Assembly: GCF_011397635.1 (NCBI RefSeq)
Contig: NC_064767.1
Coordinates: forward strand, 22,122,537 to 22,186,536
Direction: 5' to 3'
Origin: Epinephelus fuscoguttatus
Lineage: Eukaryota; Chordata; Actinopteri; Perciformes; Serranidae
DNA: 64,000 bases
Both the position numbers and the translations under genes were made by a program. The notes beneath the pieces were generated by a model. It had not been told where the DNA came from. It saw nothing but the letters and a program-made list of their open reading frames with translations, and did no database searches. Numbering within the stretch: the first letter of the stretch is position 1; each line of letters opens with the position of its first letter. Below are positions 11,438-24,400 of this stretch, one piece after another.

Positions 11438-12173
11438 AAGATTTAGCGTAGTGGTTCTCAACTCCGGTCCTCAAGCTCCGGCACTGTACAGGTTTTTGTT
11501 CCAACCAGGTCCTACAAAAACAAATAATTGAGTTTTTAAAAACCGAACGTTGAATTTTGATGCTAAGAGTGCACACAGTTCTCTGCAGCCTGCAAAAAAA
11601 TAAGTTAAATAAAAGCTAAGCATTTCCTCCCTGTGACATGAGCACAACAGAAACAACGGGGTGCGTCGTCAAGGAAAACGCACGCCTGAGAGACCCGAGG
11701 TTGGAACAAGAACCCACTGACATGGTCGCCATGGCGAGCACTCGGACACCAGGACACGCCAACTTTGGCTCAAACACTGTGGTGAGCGATGATGGGGGGT
11801 AAAGACATATACACACACCGCCACCCCGCCAGTCTCACCACACCTCTAAGAGGACTGACTGGAGCCGAGCAGACAAGGGCCAAGGCTGAGCACCACTGAT
11901 CATGTGCAACAATGTGAGGGAGCGAGTGGGATTCTGCTGACCCTGTCCTTCATGTGACAGCAAAGAGCTTTATCAGTCCTTCAGCTACTGTCCCTTCCCC
12001 TAACCAAACTCCTTTCGTCTTTAAAAGAACATGACGGAACAAAATAAACAAAAATTAATTGAACACAAGTGCTCGAGGTCACCCTCCCTGACTCCTCTCG
12101 CTAGTGCGTTGGCTCAGGTGGATCCCAGTAGGATTTAAGCACTGAAAAGGGGGCTGGCTGGGACCTCAGCACT

Positions 12174-15100
12174 CTACTGGGACGACTGGGAGTTGTCATT
12201 CTTGCTCTCCTGACTGGAGGGAGCCTTGTTGTTCCAGGGCGAGTGTGCCCCCAGTGCAGGCGAGCTGTTGAAACTGTCCTCATCCTCCAGGCCATTCGCC
12301 CCATCGAACTGCGTGTTCTCCAGCCGCGTGATCAGACGCTCGTCCTCGTCACCAAACTCCCCTCCCATCAGAGTGGGCTCTCCCACCATCATCACGTCCT
12401 AAAGGGGACAGCAAGGGCCGGTACATATTATCCCCATAATACAGGGGGGTGCGCGGAATGACTGGCTGCACGGACGAGTTTTAACTGTAGTGTTTCTTGC
12501 CTGTGGTCTAGGTGCGATCTAACTTGATTCAATTCCAGCGTTACAAATTAACTTTTACTAATGAACTGCATTATAACTGATACTTGAAGATAAGTTTTGG
12601 GACCAAGGGACCCCGAGTGAGGTATTAGTGTCCTCTAAATCTTAACCCAATCACAACAGGACAACGTGTTGTCAGGGCATTTACCCTGACAGGTCAGTGG
12701 TCCATGTGGCCCTGACTCCCTGCCCCTGTTCCAAGAACCAGGGTCGAGGGGCCCTTCCTACTGGCCAGCAGTGGGCATCCCTGATCCTTGAGTGCTGCAT
12801 CAGGGGGGTTTTCATTCCACCTCGGGTCTCGTTCGCTCAGTCAAGCAACCAAGTAAGCAAAGACAGCAGTGCTGTGTGAATCATGTGCTCTGATAGACTT
12901 AGCTGTAACTCTAAAACCAAGTTGAGAAAACCAGCGGATTTAGAGAGAAAACCTAACTGTCACACTGGAAATCAGAGCAAGGTAACCCTACCCCATGGCC
13001 CCGAAATGTTTTAAGCATTACTCAGTAAAGAAGGTCACTTGTACCTCCTCTAAATTAACCCATAAACCTGTGGCCCCAGAGGACCAGGGACTGCCCATCA
13101 CTGGTTCACATCAGGGGATCTACTAACTAAATCTACTCATCCTCAGAAACCAGCTCCTATTCCCCCTCACCACACCTGAATCCATACCCCACCTCCAGAA
13201 GCCTCCATATACTATCTCTATCCTGCTACTACACCTATACACCAGCAACCCCAGCTACCACCCCCTACACCCACAAATAACTTCCTAGCTTTCCTTTCTA
13301 ACCCCTCCACCCTCTGTCTTACCCCCCCATGCCTTGCTCAGCTGAACTTGGAGGTGCAGATAGAGGTCAAGTAGATGTAATGCTTACAGGTACCTGGCTG
13401 GAGAGTGAAAAGCTGTTGGCTGGACTCTTCTTTTTGCTGTTGCTGTTGTTATTGCTGCCCCCGCCTGAGCTCACGGTGCTTCCCCCAGACACCTTCCTTT
13501 TCCGTCGCTTGTTTGGAGCTTGTCTGGCTGGCTCAGCTGCAAGCAGAGAAAGGGAGAAGACATGTTTAACAGTCATGTACTTTAGTCTCTATAATTCGGT
13601 TGTTTGTAAGCCTGTTGCAGATAAAGAACTGTCAAGCATTTGCAGTTGGATTTGACTGTGGGTACTTACTTAACTTAAAGGTATACTATGCAGGAATTGT
13701 TCGCTACTGTGTGCTAGCGAAAGTGAAAATAAAAAGCCAACCCCAGATGAGCTACATCTGCATTTTTTTGGCACAGAGTCTGCGATTTCCTTAGCTTCCT
13801 CTTAAATGTGTGCTGCTTACAGTCTGGCACCTGGTCTCTACATTGTTAAAAAGTCTCCACCTCACTGGCAGGCTGTGCCCAGGAACATCCTGACCACAAC
13901 AAAATAAGAAGAGAATAAAAAAATACAGGCAGAGGGCAGAGGGCAGAGTCTCTGCAGATAAACACATCGCCACACACTTCCGGTGGGTCATATGTGACGA
14001 CTGAGAAGGATTCTTTTTATTACTTTTGAGTGTATACATTGTTTTTTTTTTTTTTATAAAGAACCTGCACAGTACACCTTAAATGACATGAACATTAATG
14101 CCACCAGCAGTTTCAAAGGTGTGTGCCTTACCTGGAGGTGCTACCATTCTTTGCCACTTTTGGAAGAGGCAGGTCTTCAGGCAGTCTCTGGGGCTCAAAC
14201 TGTAGGTCTTATGCCTTGACATCAACTCTTGCATGGGCTCCAATATCACACATAGCTTTAGGGAAGATTAAAAAAAGAACCAAATCAACATGAAGGAGAG
14301 TTCACAGGTTGTTGCATGTGTAGTTTAGGTTAATTCAATAATCCAATAATCAGTAAGAATAACACAAAGGAAATTTGCTTACACGGAGGTAGTTGAGCGT
14401 GGAGTTGGACAGCCCACATCTGGTGATATTTTTAGCCAGCTGATCGAGCATTTGGGGATCCTGCATGATTGGATTAAAAAGATTGGATGAGTAAGTGCAT
14501 GTACAGTATGTGCATTTGAGTGTGAGTGCATTGTTATTTGAATCTGGAACTCACATGCATAGCCAAAATGCTCCTTGGTAGGACCTCTCTGTGTTGTCTG
14601 ATGCTGAAGTGCCACGTCTTGATCCTCATCATGTCATCAAACATGAACTCTAGGTACAGGCGGCCCTCCACACAAACCTTATCCACAGGAGGGAAATAAA
14701 AGTTAGAAGTCACAGCACTGCCAACAGCAAGTAAAGGGGAATTTTGTGTGAATTTAACTGTACCTGTGTGAACATAGGTTTGCCGTTCTGGGTCACCATG
14801 GTGCACTGGTCACAGTCGAGAGAGACAAAGTTACTGTGGAAGGACTCCTTTGGGTGCTTCAAAACATAGAACAGCTCAGTGGCGCCCCCCTCAAAAATAC
14901 TTCGAAAGTATCGTGGAATCAACGTCCTGCCAATGGCTGCGGGCAAAAAAGATCATTTTGTCAATAAATGAAATGATCAAGAAAATTAAAAGTGAATCAC
15001 CTACATAGGGAAAGTGTGTGGGTGTATCTGACAAAACCACAAACAGGATACAACTTTAAATATACATAAAGCTGCTCAATCGGTTAACACTCTTAACATT

Positions 15101-17470
15101 TAAAATCAGAGGCTGAAAATACAAATAAACATTAGCATTTTCTTTTTCTTTATTCTTACTGTATCGTTTGGGTCCATCTTCCAGACAGAAAGTGATGGTG
15201 AGCATGGCGTCATCCTCAAAGAACTCTGTGGTGAAGGCGTCCCACCAGAGATTGTCACAGTCCTGGAAGCAGAGGAAGGAACCATTACTCTCAATTTTAA
15301 TTCCTTTTGCAAGCATGACTTTTATAAACTGATAAATGAGGCAAATTACTTCTCCATATAATTACAACAAAATAAAACCTAGCATTCAAGTCTAATAGAG
15401 GAAGAGAGGACAAAGTGAGTAAGTGCTTAAGTTCTCCATTAAAAATAGTGTTTGCTATAAACAGATGAAGAAGTTATATATGATAATATAAACTAACAAC
15501 TAACATAGTAAAACCAAAAACAAGAAGCAGAAATTCTTGTTTCCTTAAATTTACCACTGAACAACCCCTCAACTCTTCTTCTGTACCAACTGGTCAATGT
15601 AAACCACTGGAAGTTTGTAAATTATGTGAGAACAGATGTGCTCCTATAGAAGAGCAGAGGAGTGAATACTTTGTGAGTGCGGTGAAAAAGTATTAGCAAA
15701 ACTGAAGTTGGACTTCCTAAATAAGACGTGCTGTGATTTAGACATCAGGCTGGACATAAAACTTAATTGTAGGTGGAACTGGTTCAGTGCACAGAAGTCT
15801 ATGTGCATGTATTTGTCTCATAAAAAGTGAGGTTCGTAACAGCTACTCAGTTGCACGCTCTGGCATATAAACAGTTGGCACTCCAATTACGTTTTAGCCA
15901 GGTTGATCAGATAATCCTATTAGAGCCTGAATGTAAATTAAGTCAGTGCATTCCCAGGCTTAATTTCCCACAAAATCCCTAGCATGGTTAGCTACACAAA
16001 AACAGCAGCTGGGAGGGAAAATGTGAAAACATGGCGATAGTGGTTAGTTCACAGGAGCTGCAGAATGTAGCACAACAGATTGTAATCACAACCAAGTTGA
16101 AAATTAAACACTGGTGTTGTGTTTTTGTGCAGCAACAGTTTAGGGTTGAGTTCTTATTACTTTCTATGTGAATGATGAAGTGATTCTCACCTCTGTCCAA
16201 TTCTGTAGCCTTTTGTTCAGCTCATATATCCGGTAATCTGTCTGGTTCCCGTACGGTGTGGGTCTCCTGGAACAGAAAACAGGGGGATTCAACACTGAAG
16301 TTTGAGCTGCTTTAGAGGCTTCTCCACACCCATAGCATAAACAAATGACATAAGCCATGAGGAGTCTCAAACTTAACTTAATAACAGGCGAATTTAACGC
16401 CCATGTGTTTTGAAATGAATAAGGAGTAAAGAGCATAAAGCCTTTTTAAATGACTTCAGAGTTTGGACAAACCACAAGCGTAACCATACTCACCCCATTC
16501 CAGGCTCCATGTATGATGGGGGGTACATGGGTGTAGGCCTGGGAGGGACAAAAAATACAAACATCAGCAACCATTTTCTTGGAAACATAGCAACACTTAG
16601 CTAGGGCTGGGCAATATATGGACATTATATTGATATCATGCTACGAGACTAGATATCATCTTGGATTTTGGATATCATAATATCATATTTCCTGGTTTTA
16701 ATGGCTGCATTACAGTAAAGTAATGTAATTTTCTGCACTAACCAAACTGTTCCAGCTATTCTATTATTTGCCTTTACCCACTTAGTTATTACACCCACAT
16801 TACTGATGATTTTTGATCAAAAATCTCATTGTTTCAATATTTATGAAGGCAACAACAGACAATCCTACAATATTGTTGCAATATCAAAGCAATATTCGGT
16901 CAAAATATCTTATTTTAGGATAAAAATCCACATTACAGTGCAATAGGAAGGTATAGACAAAAAAGGTGTAAGATATTCAGCACTTGCAATACACAAGTAT
17001 ATATTGAATAAGTACTGTAAAAAGCAATGAGAGCAACACTGCATGTTAGTGTGACATCTGACTTCAGCTGTCACTTTTAATGAACTTGAATGTTGCTTCT
17101 TCTCTGTTTTCGCCTTATTAGACCACATCTAAAACCCTTCTGCTTCTGCTTAGTCAACTCATTTGATTTTATTCCAATATCATCTTCAAAGACAGGGTGA
17201 TCAAACAGAGCAATCTGAAGTATGCACAAAAGTATAAGCATTTAGACATCAATGCAGATATAAAACGATCAGTATCTATAAAAACATGCTGTACTCTTTA
17301 ATAAACATTTCTGTGTCAAGACAACAAATTATAATATCACAACTTACAGCTTGCAAGGAATAAAAAAATCATGCAAAAGATGCCCTACTTTTAGACATAT
17401 TTTCCTTTTGACAGAAATTTGCGTGTGCTGACAATATAACCCAAACCTACCCCACATCTCTGTCCAGCAT
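12174..17470 (-). CDS. ldb1: LIM domain-binding protein 1 (LDB1/CLIM2/NLI), short isoform
   Basis: LDB1 is a nuclear scaffold that self-associates and binds LIM domains of LIM-homeodomain and LMO factors, and links enhancers to promoters. Coding exons, minus strand: 17451-17470, 16494-16538, 16191-16266, 15160-15262, 14764-14936, 14555-14677, 14383-14460, 14132-14255, 13388-13536, 12174-12398. All junctions keep phase and give 371 residues (human 375). The protein starts MLDRDVGPTPMYPP. It carries the self-association region (ECDN-type block read here as DCDNLWWDAFTTEFFEDD, then IGRTLIPRYF), a nuclear signal NKRRKRK in the 13388-13536 exon, and in the last exon the LIM-interaction domain (GEPTLMGGEFGDEDERLI). 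The CGLSNSTLNYLR segment matches LDB1 rather than LDB2. Two residues (AQ, after MH) present in human are absent at the exon 14555/14460 junction. Confidence 0.98.
13679..14078. mobile_element. TTAA-flanked MITE in an ldb1 intron
   Basis: The ends read AGGTATACTATGCAGG at the left and CCTGCACAGTACACC at the right, imperfect inverted repeats. Each is bordered by TTAA (13675-13678 and 14079-14082). It has no coding capacity. It fills most of the intron between the coding exons at 13388-13536 and 14132-14255. Confidence 0.75.
16601..16910. repeat. Interspersed repeat, AGGGCTGGGCAATATATGG type
   Basis: It begins TAGGGCTGGGCAATATATGG and continues with runs of GATATCAT, a sequence type abundant in fish genomes and usually classed as a hAT-like non-autonomous element. 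It lies in the ldb1 intron between 16539 and 17450. The right boundary is unclear. Confidence 0.5.
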
Positions 17471-17553
17471 AGCGCCTGGGTGGAAGGGGGGAAAGCTGCC
17501 GCCGTTGGGGGGCTCCTTAGGAGAGTACAGCTTGAATGACTTTGACGAACAGC
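17451..17553 (-). CDS. ldb1: ldb1 shared exon with internal start codon
   Basis: The acceptor (GCGTTCAG) precedes 17553 after a (CCT)n pyrimidine tract. The exon is open throughout and encodes CSSKSFKLYSPKEPP, then GGSFPPFHPGA, then MLDRDVG. The first part matches the N-terminal extension of the human 411-residue LDB1 isoform. The ATG at 17468-17470 is the start of the short isoform. So this exon is coding throughout when joined to the distal first exon, and partly 5' UTR when joined to the proximal one. The donor is GG|GTAGGT. Confidence 0.93.
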
Positions 17554-17571
17554 CTGAACGCAAGCACACAG

Positions 17572-17603
17572 CAAAGGAGGAGGAGGAGGAGGAGGAGGAG
17601 GGA
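17572..17603. repeat. (AGG)n microsatellite at an ldb1 acceptor
   Basis: About nine AGG units. On the transcribed minus strand this is the (CCT)n pyrimidine tract ahead of the acceptor at 17554-17555. Confidence 0.95.
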
Positions 17604-19841
17604 GGAAAAAAAGAGCAGAGATTTAGAGGAGATTTAGATTACTTTAGATTTAGCTCATTCAAATCACAGCATCATCTAAGTAATCTAATGCTGGATGATT
17701 TTGTTGAGATTTACTCAAATAAAAAGCACGCTGCCAAAACAATTTCCTGCTGCTTTCATTATCTAATGCATCTTCAATCTGGTAAATGGACAAGAAAACA
17801 AATCATCACGAGGAGAGGAGAAAAAAAGCAATATTTATTAGCCTGCAGAAATCTGAGAAAACAATCAGGGAGATGGGGGGAAACAAGCAGAGAAGATGGT
17901 CTGGCATGTTCTTTGTGTTCTTGTACCATCCGTACCATTAGAGAGAACCCTCTTCTCTGCATACAGCCCCATGTGATCCTAACCATGCACCTCTAATAAT
18001 AATGTGTGTGTGTGTGTGTGTCTCTCTCTCTCCCCCTCTAGTTGCCTCTTCTACCCATCCCCCCACTCGCTACCCCGGCTGTTGTTAACCCTTGTCTGTC
18101 CAGATAAGGCATTCATGCTTAAACAATTCAGGGCTCTGGGAAAACATCTATTCTGTATCTCTACTCGAGGAGACCTCACACAGAGAGCGGCTGCATGTAA
18201 TTAGGTCTGACCAAAGATATATTATACTACTGGCTGACGGGATGTTGGAGAAAAACAACCCCTGGATATCTGACCCAGACTGGCTCATCACGACCACCAC
18301 CCTACAGCTTTACTACTTTTCAGCACAGATACTGAAAAATGATGATATATGTGTTGACCATAAATTCATAACTGGGTAAACAGATATGTTGACAATAGAA
18401 AATCCTAACTCTTCCTGCATTTGTCGGCTTGATAATGTTGTTTATGCGTGCACTGCTTGCAAATCCGGGATTCCCAGCAGGCATCTGAAGGCAGCATAAT
18501 GTTCATTTGTTGCTCTGACTAAAAAACAATTGATGCACAACACTCAGTCGCTGTCAGCTAGGCATATAAAATGGTGACTGTATCAAATTAAAACAGACAG
18601 TGGAAGAAACACTTTACATGGGCGGATAAGATGCAAGATCAAACCTAACTACCTATGGGGTACCCTGCAGGCGGTGAAAGTCAAGACAAATACAAGCACA
18701 GGGAGAAGGCTGGAGTTGGGGTTAAGTATGCCTGTGTGAACTCTGATCTGTCCGTCCTCCTTCACAGCCCAGTATCTGCTCCTCGAACAACTACAACTCC
18801 TCCTTCATTTACTCCAACCCTTTGCTCCCTTGCTTCAGCATACCCGAAAGAGTCACGGCAGGTCATCCTCTCCTCCCTATTACGACGTGGTTGAACCTGC
18901 TCAGGAGCACCCAACAATAGTTCTCTATGCATTACCTCTGACCTATAGACCCACCCACCCCGAAGAGCACCAGCCTGCCTCAGACAGCATTCAACCACAT
19001 ATGATAAGTCTTTGTTTGCTGTGATGCTGGTGCACATTGAGCAACTACAAGAAATAAGAGCAGGAGCCTTATTTTTCTCTGATATATAATGCCTCCACAT
19101 TCAGACACTTGCATTCTGCAGAAATGCTGATATGCAGTTTATTCTCACTTTATATAAACATCCTAAAAATGGGCTTCAGTCACCAGGATCAAACTTAATC
19201 TTCAGGTTAGGAGACCCAGTTTATCAGAGGCTTAATGACAATCTGAAGGGCCAGACATATCATCTTGATGAATGACATCTGAGGAGCATCCTGAGTTACA
19301 CGACAAATACGGCTGAATGGCCCCAGCCTGTTAGCATCCTCCAGCAGAACAGCCTGATTAAGTTGACAGATCATGATGCATAACCACTCAGACAAAGGTG
19401 AACTTTAAATAGTGAGACTTTGGTGCAGTTCAGTCCGCCCAAACTGTTCATTGCAAACAATAGAGCTGCATCCAGAGGCTGGCCCTCAGCCAATAAAACA
19501 TCCAAAGCAATGTGCGAAGACTGCCAACATACTTGCACTGCTTACTAATGTTAACTTATTGCTCGGTCTGGGTACGTGCACACTCGACATTCACAAAAGA
19601 AGCCAGTATTCAGTGTAACACACGGGACCAGGCGTAAACTGAACCGCAGGGCCGCATTCATTAACCGTTTGCAGAGGACGGATGCCATTGCTAAGCTATT
19701 AAGCTAACGTTAGCTAGTTGCTAAACTACCGTTATCACCGTCACCTCCTGCTCATTTCCCGTGCTTATTTACAAACAATTCCAGCGGCATGTTGTAAACA
19801 AGAGGTGCTGCCAAGGTGGTGTGGTTGTATGTTTGAGTTAC

Positions 19842-19960
19842 CTGCAGAGAAAGGTCCACCGAAAGGCGGTGTTGCTCAACACCTCCGCTCGGTGTTTCTA
19901 GCCAGCTAGCCTCGCTGCTAGCCGGAGCGGCTGGATGGGGAGAGCTCCAGCGCCGACCGT
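19842..19960 (-). other. ldb1: Candidate ldb1 proximal non-coding first exon and promoter region (5' end uncertain)
   Basis: A good donor (CTGCAG|GTAACTC) has its exon edge at 19842, in a CpG-containing, GC-richer stretch (about 19640-20240) that stands out from the AT-rich surroundings. Splicing to 17553 would place an in-frame stop upstream and leave ATG 17468-17470 as start, giving the short isoform. TAACGTTA palindromes at 19702-19715 and 19969-19977 bracket it. The upper limit is a guess. Confidence 0.5.
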
Positions 19961-20729
19961 TGATACTGTAACGTTAGTCCTTCGGTGCCAAACAAGACGG
20001 CAAGCGACGGAAAGTAAAAAACTCCGGCGAGCTGCCCTGGTTCCTGTCAATTTCCAGTCCCCAACTATGCGTTTTAAATGTCATTTGTTTAGGGGACGGT
20101 GCTACATCCCCACTACTACTACAGGACCCTTTGTTCCTGCCAGCCGAGACACGAAAAAAACAAAGGCACCGCCTCCTCCGGGCTCCCCCGCCCATCACAT
20201 CACACAGACCGGGACAAACACAGGCCAGCCTCCCTGACAGCCAGGGACCCCAATTTGTCTTGTCCAGGAGCCATACGTGCGTCAGTGGCCCCCAGAGAGG
20301 AACAAGGTGGGTCCCCATTAAGAGAGCAGTTGTCAGCCTATATTTCCATTAGCACACGGTTATTACAGATTTACAAATTAATCTTATTGCACAGCATGTC
20401 AGCATCCACGCAGTATATTTTATACCAGCTTGTTCCACCACTTTATTAAAGCTGTATGATGTTTACACTGTTTACAAAATTCACTCTGACATAGGTATTT
20501 ATGGAAACTTTGGGGTCTCCACTAGGATTTAGAAGTTTGGAGGGTTTCAACAATATTTGGCTGCACAGCATGAGTTTGTAAAGAGTGACTGGTGGGTCAG
20601 TTGAGTTTAAAGGAACACTTATGCCTCTTGTTGTTTTTGTATAGCAATACTCACCCCCATAATACACTGAATTCACAAGGATTTCATAGTTTTCTCCAAT
20701 GCTCATGGTGAACGAAGAATCCAAAAACG

Positions 20730-21462
20730 TAGAGCAGAGTGGTAATTTGCATCTAAGGGCATCATGTCCGCCTCAGACTTCTAACAATGAAAACAAACTC
20801 AACATCTTAAAGGAAAATTTCAGCCCACAATTGACCATTTGTATATCAATTACTCACCCCTTGCTAAATTAATGAAGAAAACGAAGAATCCAAAAACAGT
20901 TGATGAACTGAAGTCATTGGGGACCGTGTTTAACAACAGCTAAGCTATATCCAAACATCTGTTCACAAAATCTCACGCAACTTGTGCAGTACAATCCAAG
21001 TCTTGTACAGTCATATGTTTTGCCGTTTGGCAAATGTGATCCCCAGAGGCTTCAAGTCTTCAACAATGTTAGCCATTTTTGGATTCTTCATTTGCTGGAG
21101 ATGCAAGATTCATTGCAACAAGAGGTGAGTAATTCTTTTGAAAGATTATTTTTAGGGGATTTTTGCCTTCATCGACAGGACAGTTTGAAGCATGAAAAGG
21201 GGAAAGAGAGGGGACGACATGCAGCAAAGGGCCACAGGCTGGAATAGAGCCCGTGGCTGCTGTGGCAAGGACACTGTGTTTGTGCATGAGGCGCCCACTC
21301 TACCTACTGAGCTACTGGGCACCCCAAGGAGTGAGTAACTGATATACCAATGGTCAAATGGGAGCTTACATTTTCCTTTAAGATGTTAAGTTTGTTTTCA
21401 TTGTTAGAAGTCTGAGGTGGACATGATGCCTTTAGATGCAAACTACCATTCTGCTCTAAGAC
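20730..21462. mobile_element. Inverted-repeat element with about 130-bp arms
   Basis: The left arm (about 20730-20862) and the right arm (about 21322-21462) are inverted copies. Both read, in one orientation, GTTAGAAGTCTGAGG and later ACATCTTAAAGGAAAAT. Arm identity looks high (roughly 85-90% by eye). The centre has no transposase and carries a SINE. It is a probable non-autonomous DNA element. Confidence 0.75.
21160..21326 (-). mobile_element. tRNA-derived SINE
   Basis: Read on the minus strand it begins GGTGCCCAGTAGCTCAGTAG. It contains a pol III A box (TAGCTCAGTAGGTAGAG) and a degenerate B box (GGGCTCTATTCCAGCC) at tRNA-like spacing, then a unique body ending near GATGAAGGCAAAAATCCCC. GTGAGTAA occurs just outside both ends (21125 and 21331), a possible target duplication. 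The body lacks tRNA folding beyond the promoter region, so it is a SINE and not a tRNA gene. Confidence 0.75.
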
Positions 21463-24400
21463 TTATGTCTTTTGATAAATACAGTCTTTAAAATGTTATA
21501 GTATAGCTACAATAAAGCTGGATGCCACCCATGTGTGTTAGGAGGGATTAGGACTACCATAAATGTAAACATAACACCCTTCTAAGGATTTTGCCAGAAT
21601 GCATTAATATCTACTATCTTAACTAAATTCTGGGACTTTTAACACCCATCCACAGGACTGTCTTGTTCTCCAGGTTCCACAAGTTGGCTTAGATTTAGGA
21701 AAGTCTGTATTATATGGGGTGTCCCTCAGACATGAGACAATCTTAAGTCATCAGCTAGACTGAAATTAATTACAACTTTAGAGCGTTTAAATCTGTACAT
21801 ATGAACATACAAATCTTCCTTCTTACCTTACCTTGTCTTATTTGTTAGTTCATAAAGTTTCATGCATTATTTTATCATTCAGTTTGCACTTGCTTCATCT
21901 TTCTTCCTTCAGCATTTGTTTGAACAATTGTAATTTGTAAAGTAGTTCCTTAGACCCCCATTATATCTTAGAATACAGGCCTAAACAATAAATGAAATTA
22001 TATTTCATTTGCTTTCAACCACAGACCAAAAACTGGCAGGATAATATCCTGTGAAACTCTGCAGTATTTGAGAATATTTTTCCAACCCTGGTGCATTCAT
22101 GCAACCTTTGGATGGCCGGGCATTGAAACCTAATTTAATAATAACAATCAGTCACGAAGAATAAAATGATACCGAAAGTATTTTTGCTAAAGCTGCTGGA
22201 ATAATATGAACCACGGTCCGCCCTGACCGTAGCAACCCCAAGTGAAAAAAAAAAAAAAAGAAAGAAAAAAAAGAAGAGTGTGATTCAGCTGTCTGTTTAC
22301 ACTGTTCAGCAAATCTGCGACAAAGACTAGTTACCTAAACAGGCTGTTTAATTCAAGCCAAGTTTGTTAAGGCTTATGAAAAATGATTGACTTGGCTGAC
22401 AACTCAAATCCTTTAGACCACAGTCCTGAGCCTCAGATTATGCAAGGGTATAATCTGCAGCCTCACTTTTAATCAATAACCACTCTAATGTTTACAAGCA
22501 ATATATTTGAAGCCCGGAAAACCTTTTGTGGTCTCAAAGTGCATTTAAAGCTCAATTTGTTGAGGCTTTCACTTGAGCTGCCAGTCAGTTTGTCGAATTA
22601 TATAAGCTGGGAGTGCAGATGAGAGAAGTGAAGCAATGCATTTCATTGAGAGAGTAAACACATCTGACCCACACCAGTCACTCTTACTGCATAAACCCCA
22701 CGTCGGGCTTAGAGCAGAGAGCTGCAGCTTGTGTTCAGATTGGAGGAGAGTGCCACAAAAATATCTTGGAAGCTTCATTATCAGTTATATTTTGAAAAAA
22801 TATGAACTCAAAATCTCTTTCGAGGTAACTGTGGTCCAATTGAGAGAGCTGGCTTTGTAGCTATGACAGAAAATAAATTATTAAACAGCTACAGGGGATA
22901 TAAAAGAAAAAGTCTTTTGTTGAAACATAGGCCTAGATCTAGGCTGTCTTGTTGAAAACAATGATTCCCCAGTCTGCTGTCTGTTCAGTGCTGATGGACT
23001 GACACAAGAAGAGATGTGACAGAACAGCATCTCCCTCTGCTGGCAAAGGCTGCAAACATCCTCATGCTTCAGAGTAGAATAGAGTTTAACCAGGAGTTTA
23101 TACTTCACACAACTAGCAAAGAGTTCTTTTTAATAAAAACTATAAAATCTGCCTATTCCATCATTATAACAACCAATAACGTTTACCTGCATAATAGTGC
23201 TTATATTTTAAGACTGAGGCATCTGAAGAAAGTCTGCATTATCTGAATAATCTTTACATAAAATAAAATAAAATAAAATGAAGAAGGGCCAGATAGAAGT
23301 GTGGATCATACGGCACAAAACATGGGATAATACCGAGGTTACTGTGGGAGCACAGCGCAAGATAGGTCTGGCTATATGAGATGACTGTGGGGGTGTTTCA
23401 GTCCTGAGAATTGGACGCTCTTTCATCTGTATTCAGTCAGAGTCACATTTAGTACACACATACACACTGACTACCTGGCAAGCAGGACTGGCAGGCTGTG
23501 ATAACATTAAAGGCAGAATCAGAATGTGGCAGCCATATACATGAGAACTAAGTCCTATTTTAGTCACCGGAAAACTGGTCTTGTACTACATATGATCTCT
23601 TGTATTTATAGCACCCGGGCTCCTAAGACCACTTTACATGTACTATTTTATGCAGAGGTGGGCTGTGTAGCATTAACACCCAAATGCCTTCCATGTATTG
23701 TCATGGGGGAAAATAATGTGGTCTCTGGCACAGAAAAATATGACATACATTTTTAAATATGTGGTAAAGTAAAAGACAACTTTTACACATGAAGAAACTG
23801 ACCTCGATATGAGCTGTAAACACGTATAAACTGACTCCACACAGGCTTTACACTGAACACATGTAACATGCCTTGCACATTTAGCATATTCCAGTTTCAA
23901 AAACTCCAATATATTGTGTTTGTACACAAACAGACAGAGTGAAGCAGTAGTGCGCTGGTGAACAGCATGTTCTGAATCCTGTCGCTGCCTTTCTAGACGC
24001 CACAGTGGAAGCACAAACCTGTCAAAGAAACTGTTGTGACACCTGACTGGTAGTGATAGCAACAAGCCAGCAGACACAGACTGCGCCCAGAGGATGCAAC
24101 TGTGGCTTGACAGGAAGAAGTCAAACAGCATGTGTTCAAGATAAATTGAAGGATAACAAAAGAGAGCTAGTATGGATGTCTGCATGAAGGCTGGTGCTGT
24201 GGATGCCTGCAATGACGGAGATCAGTGATCTGAAAATGGGCAGAATTAGCCTGCTGTTGACAGACGGGATCTGGTGCAGTTTAAACTGTAGGTGTAGTTA
24301 TTTTTACAGCTTCTGTTGTGCCACCATCCAGGGATTGAAATAGCGTCCCCTGAAAAAATGTCTCACACAGACTCACTTCTATAATGTGCTATAAACAATG

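Larger units (their letters stand above)
9115..12173 (-). other. ldb1: ldb1 3' untranslated region and flank (end uncertain)
   Basis: No open frame continues past the ldb1 stop at 12174-12176. Two minus-strand AATAAA signals are candidates. One at 9135-9140 has a GT-rich stretch just downstream (GGTTGTTGTTATTG), a textbook poly(A) site, and would give a 3' UTR of about 3 kb. One at 11148-11153 would give about 1 kb but lacks an obvious GT-rich element. The region includes a (GT)n block (11311-11436) and a fish interspersed-repeat fragment near 11450-11530 containing GTGGTTCTCAACTCCGGTCC. Confidence 0.5.

Noticed and set aside
11186-11461. Histidine/threonine-repeat ORF
   Set aside because: Direct translation of the GT microsatellite.
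17505-17996. 163-residue plus-strand ORF
   Set aside because: Starts antisense to the ldb1 shared exon and crosses the AGG repeat (poly-Glu); no family match.
21160-21326. tRNA gene on the minus strand
   Set aside because: A and B box sequences are present, but the flanking sequence cannot form a tRNA cloverleaf and the body continues; it is a SINE.
23673-24212. 179-residue minus-strand ORF in the ldb1 long intron
   Set aside because: It matches no family I know, its codons show no bias, and it has no splice or promoter context. Length alone is not enough in 64 kb.
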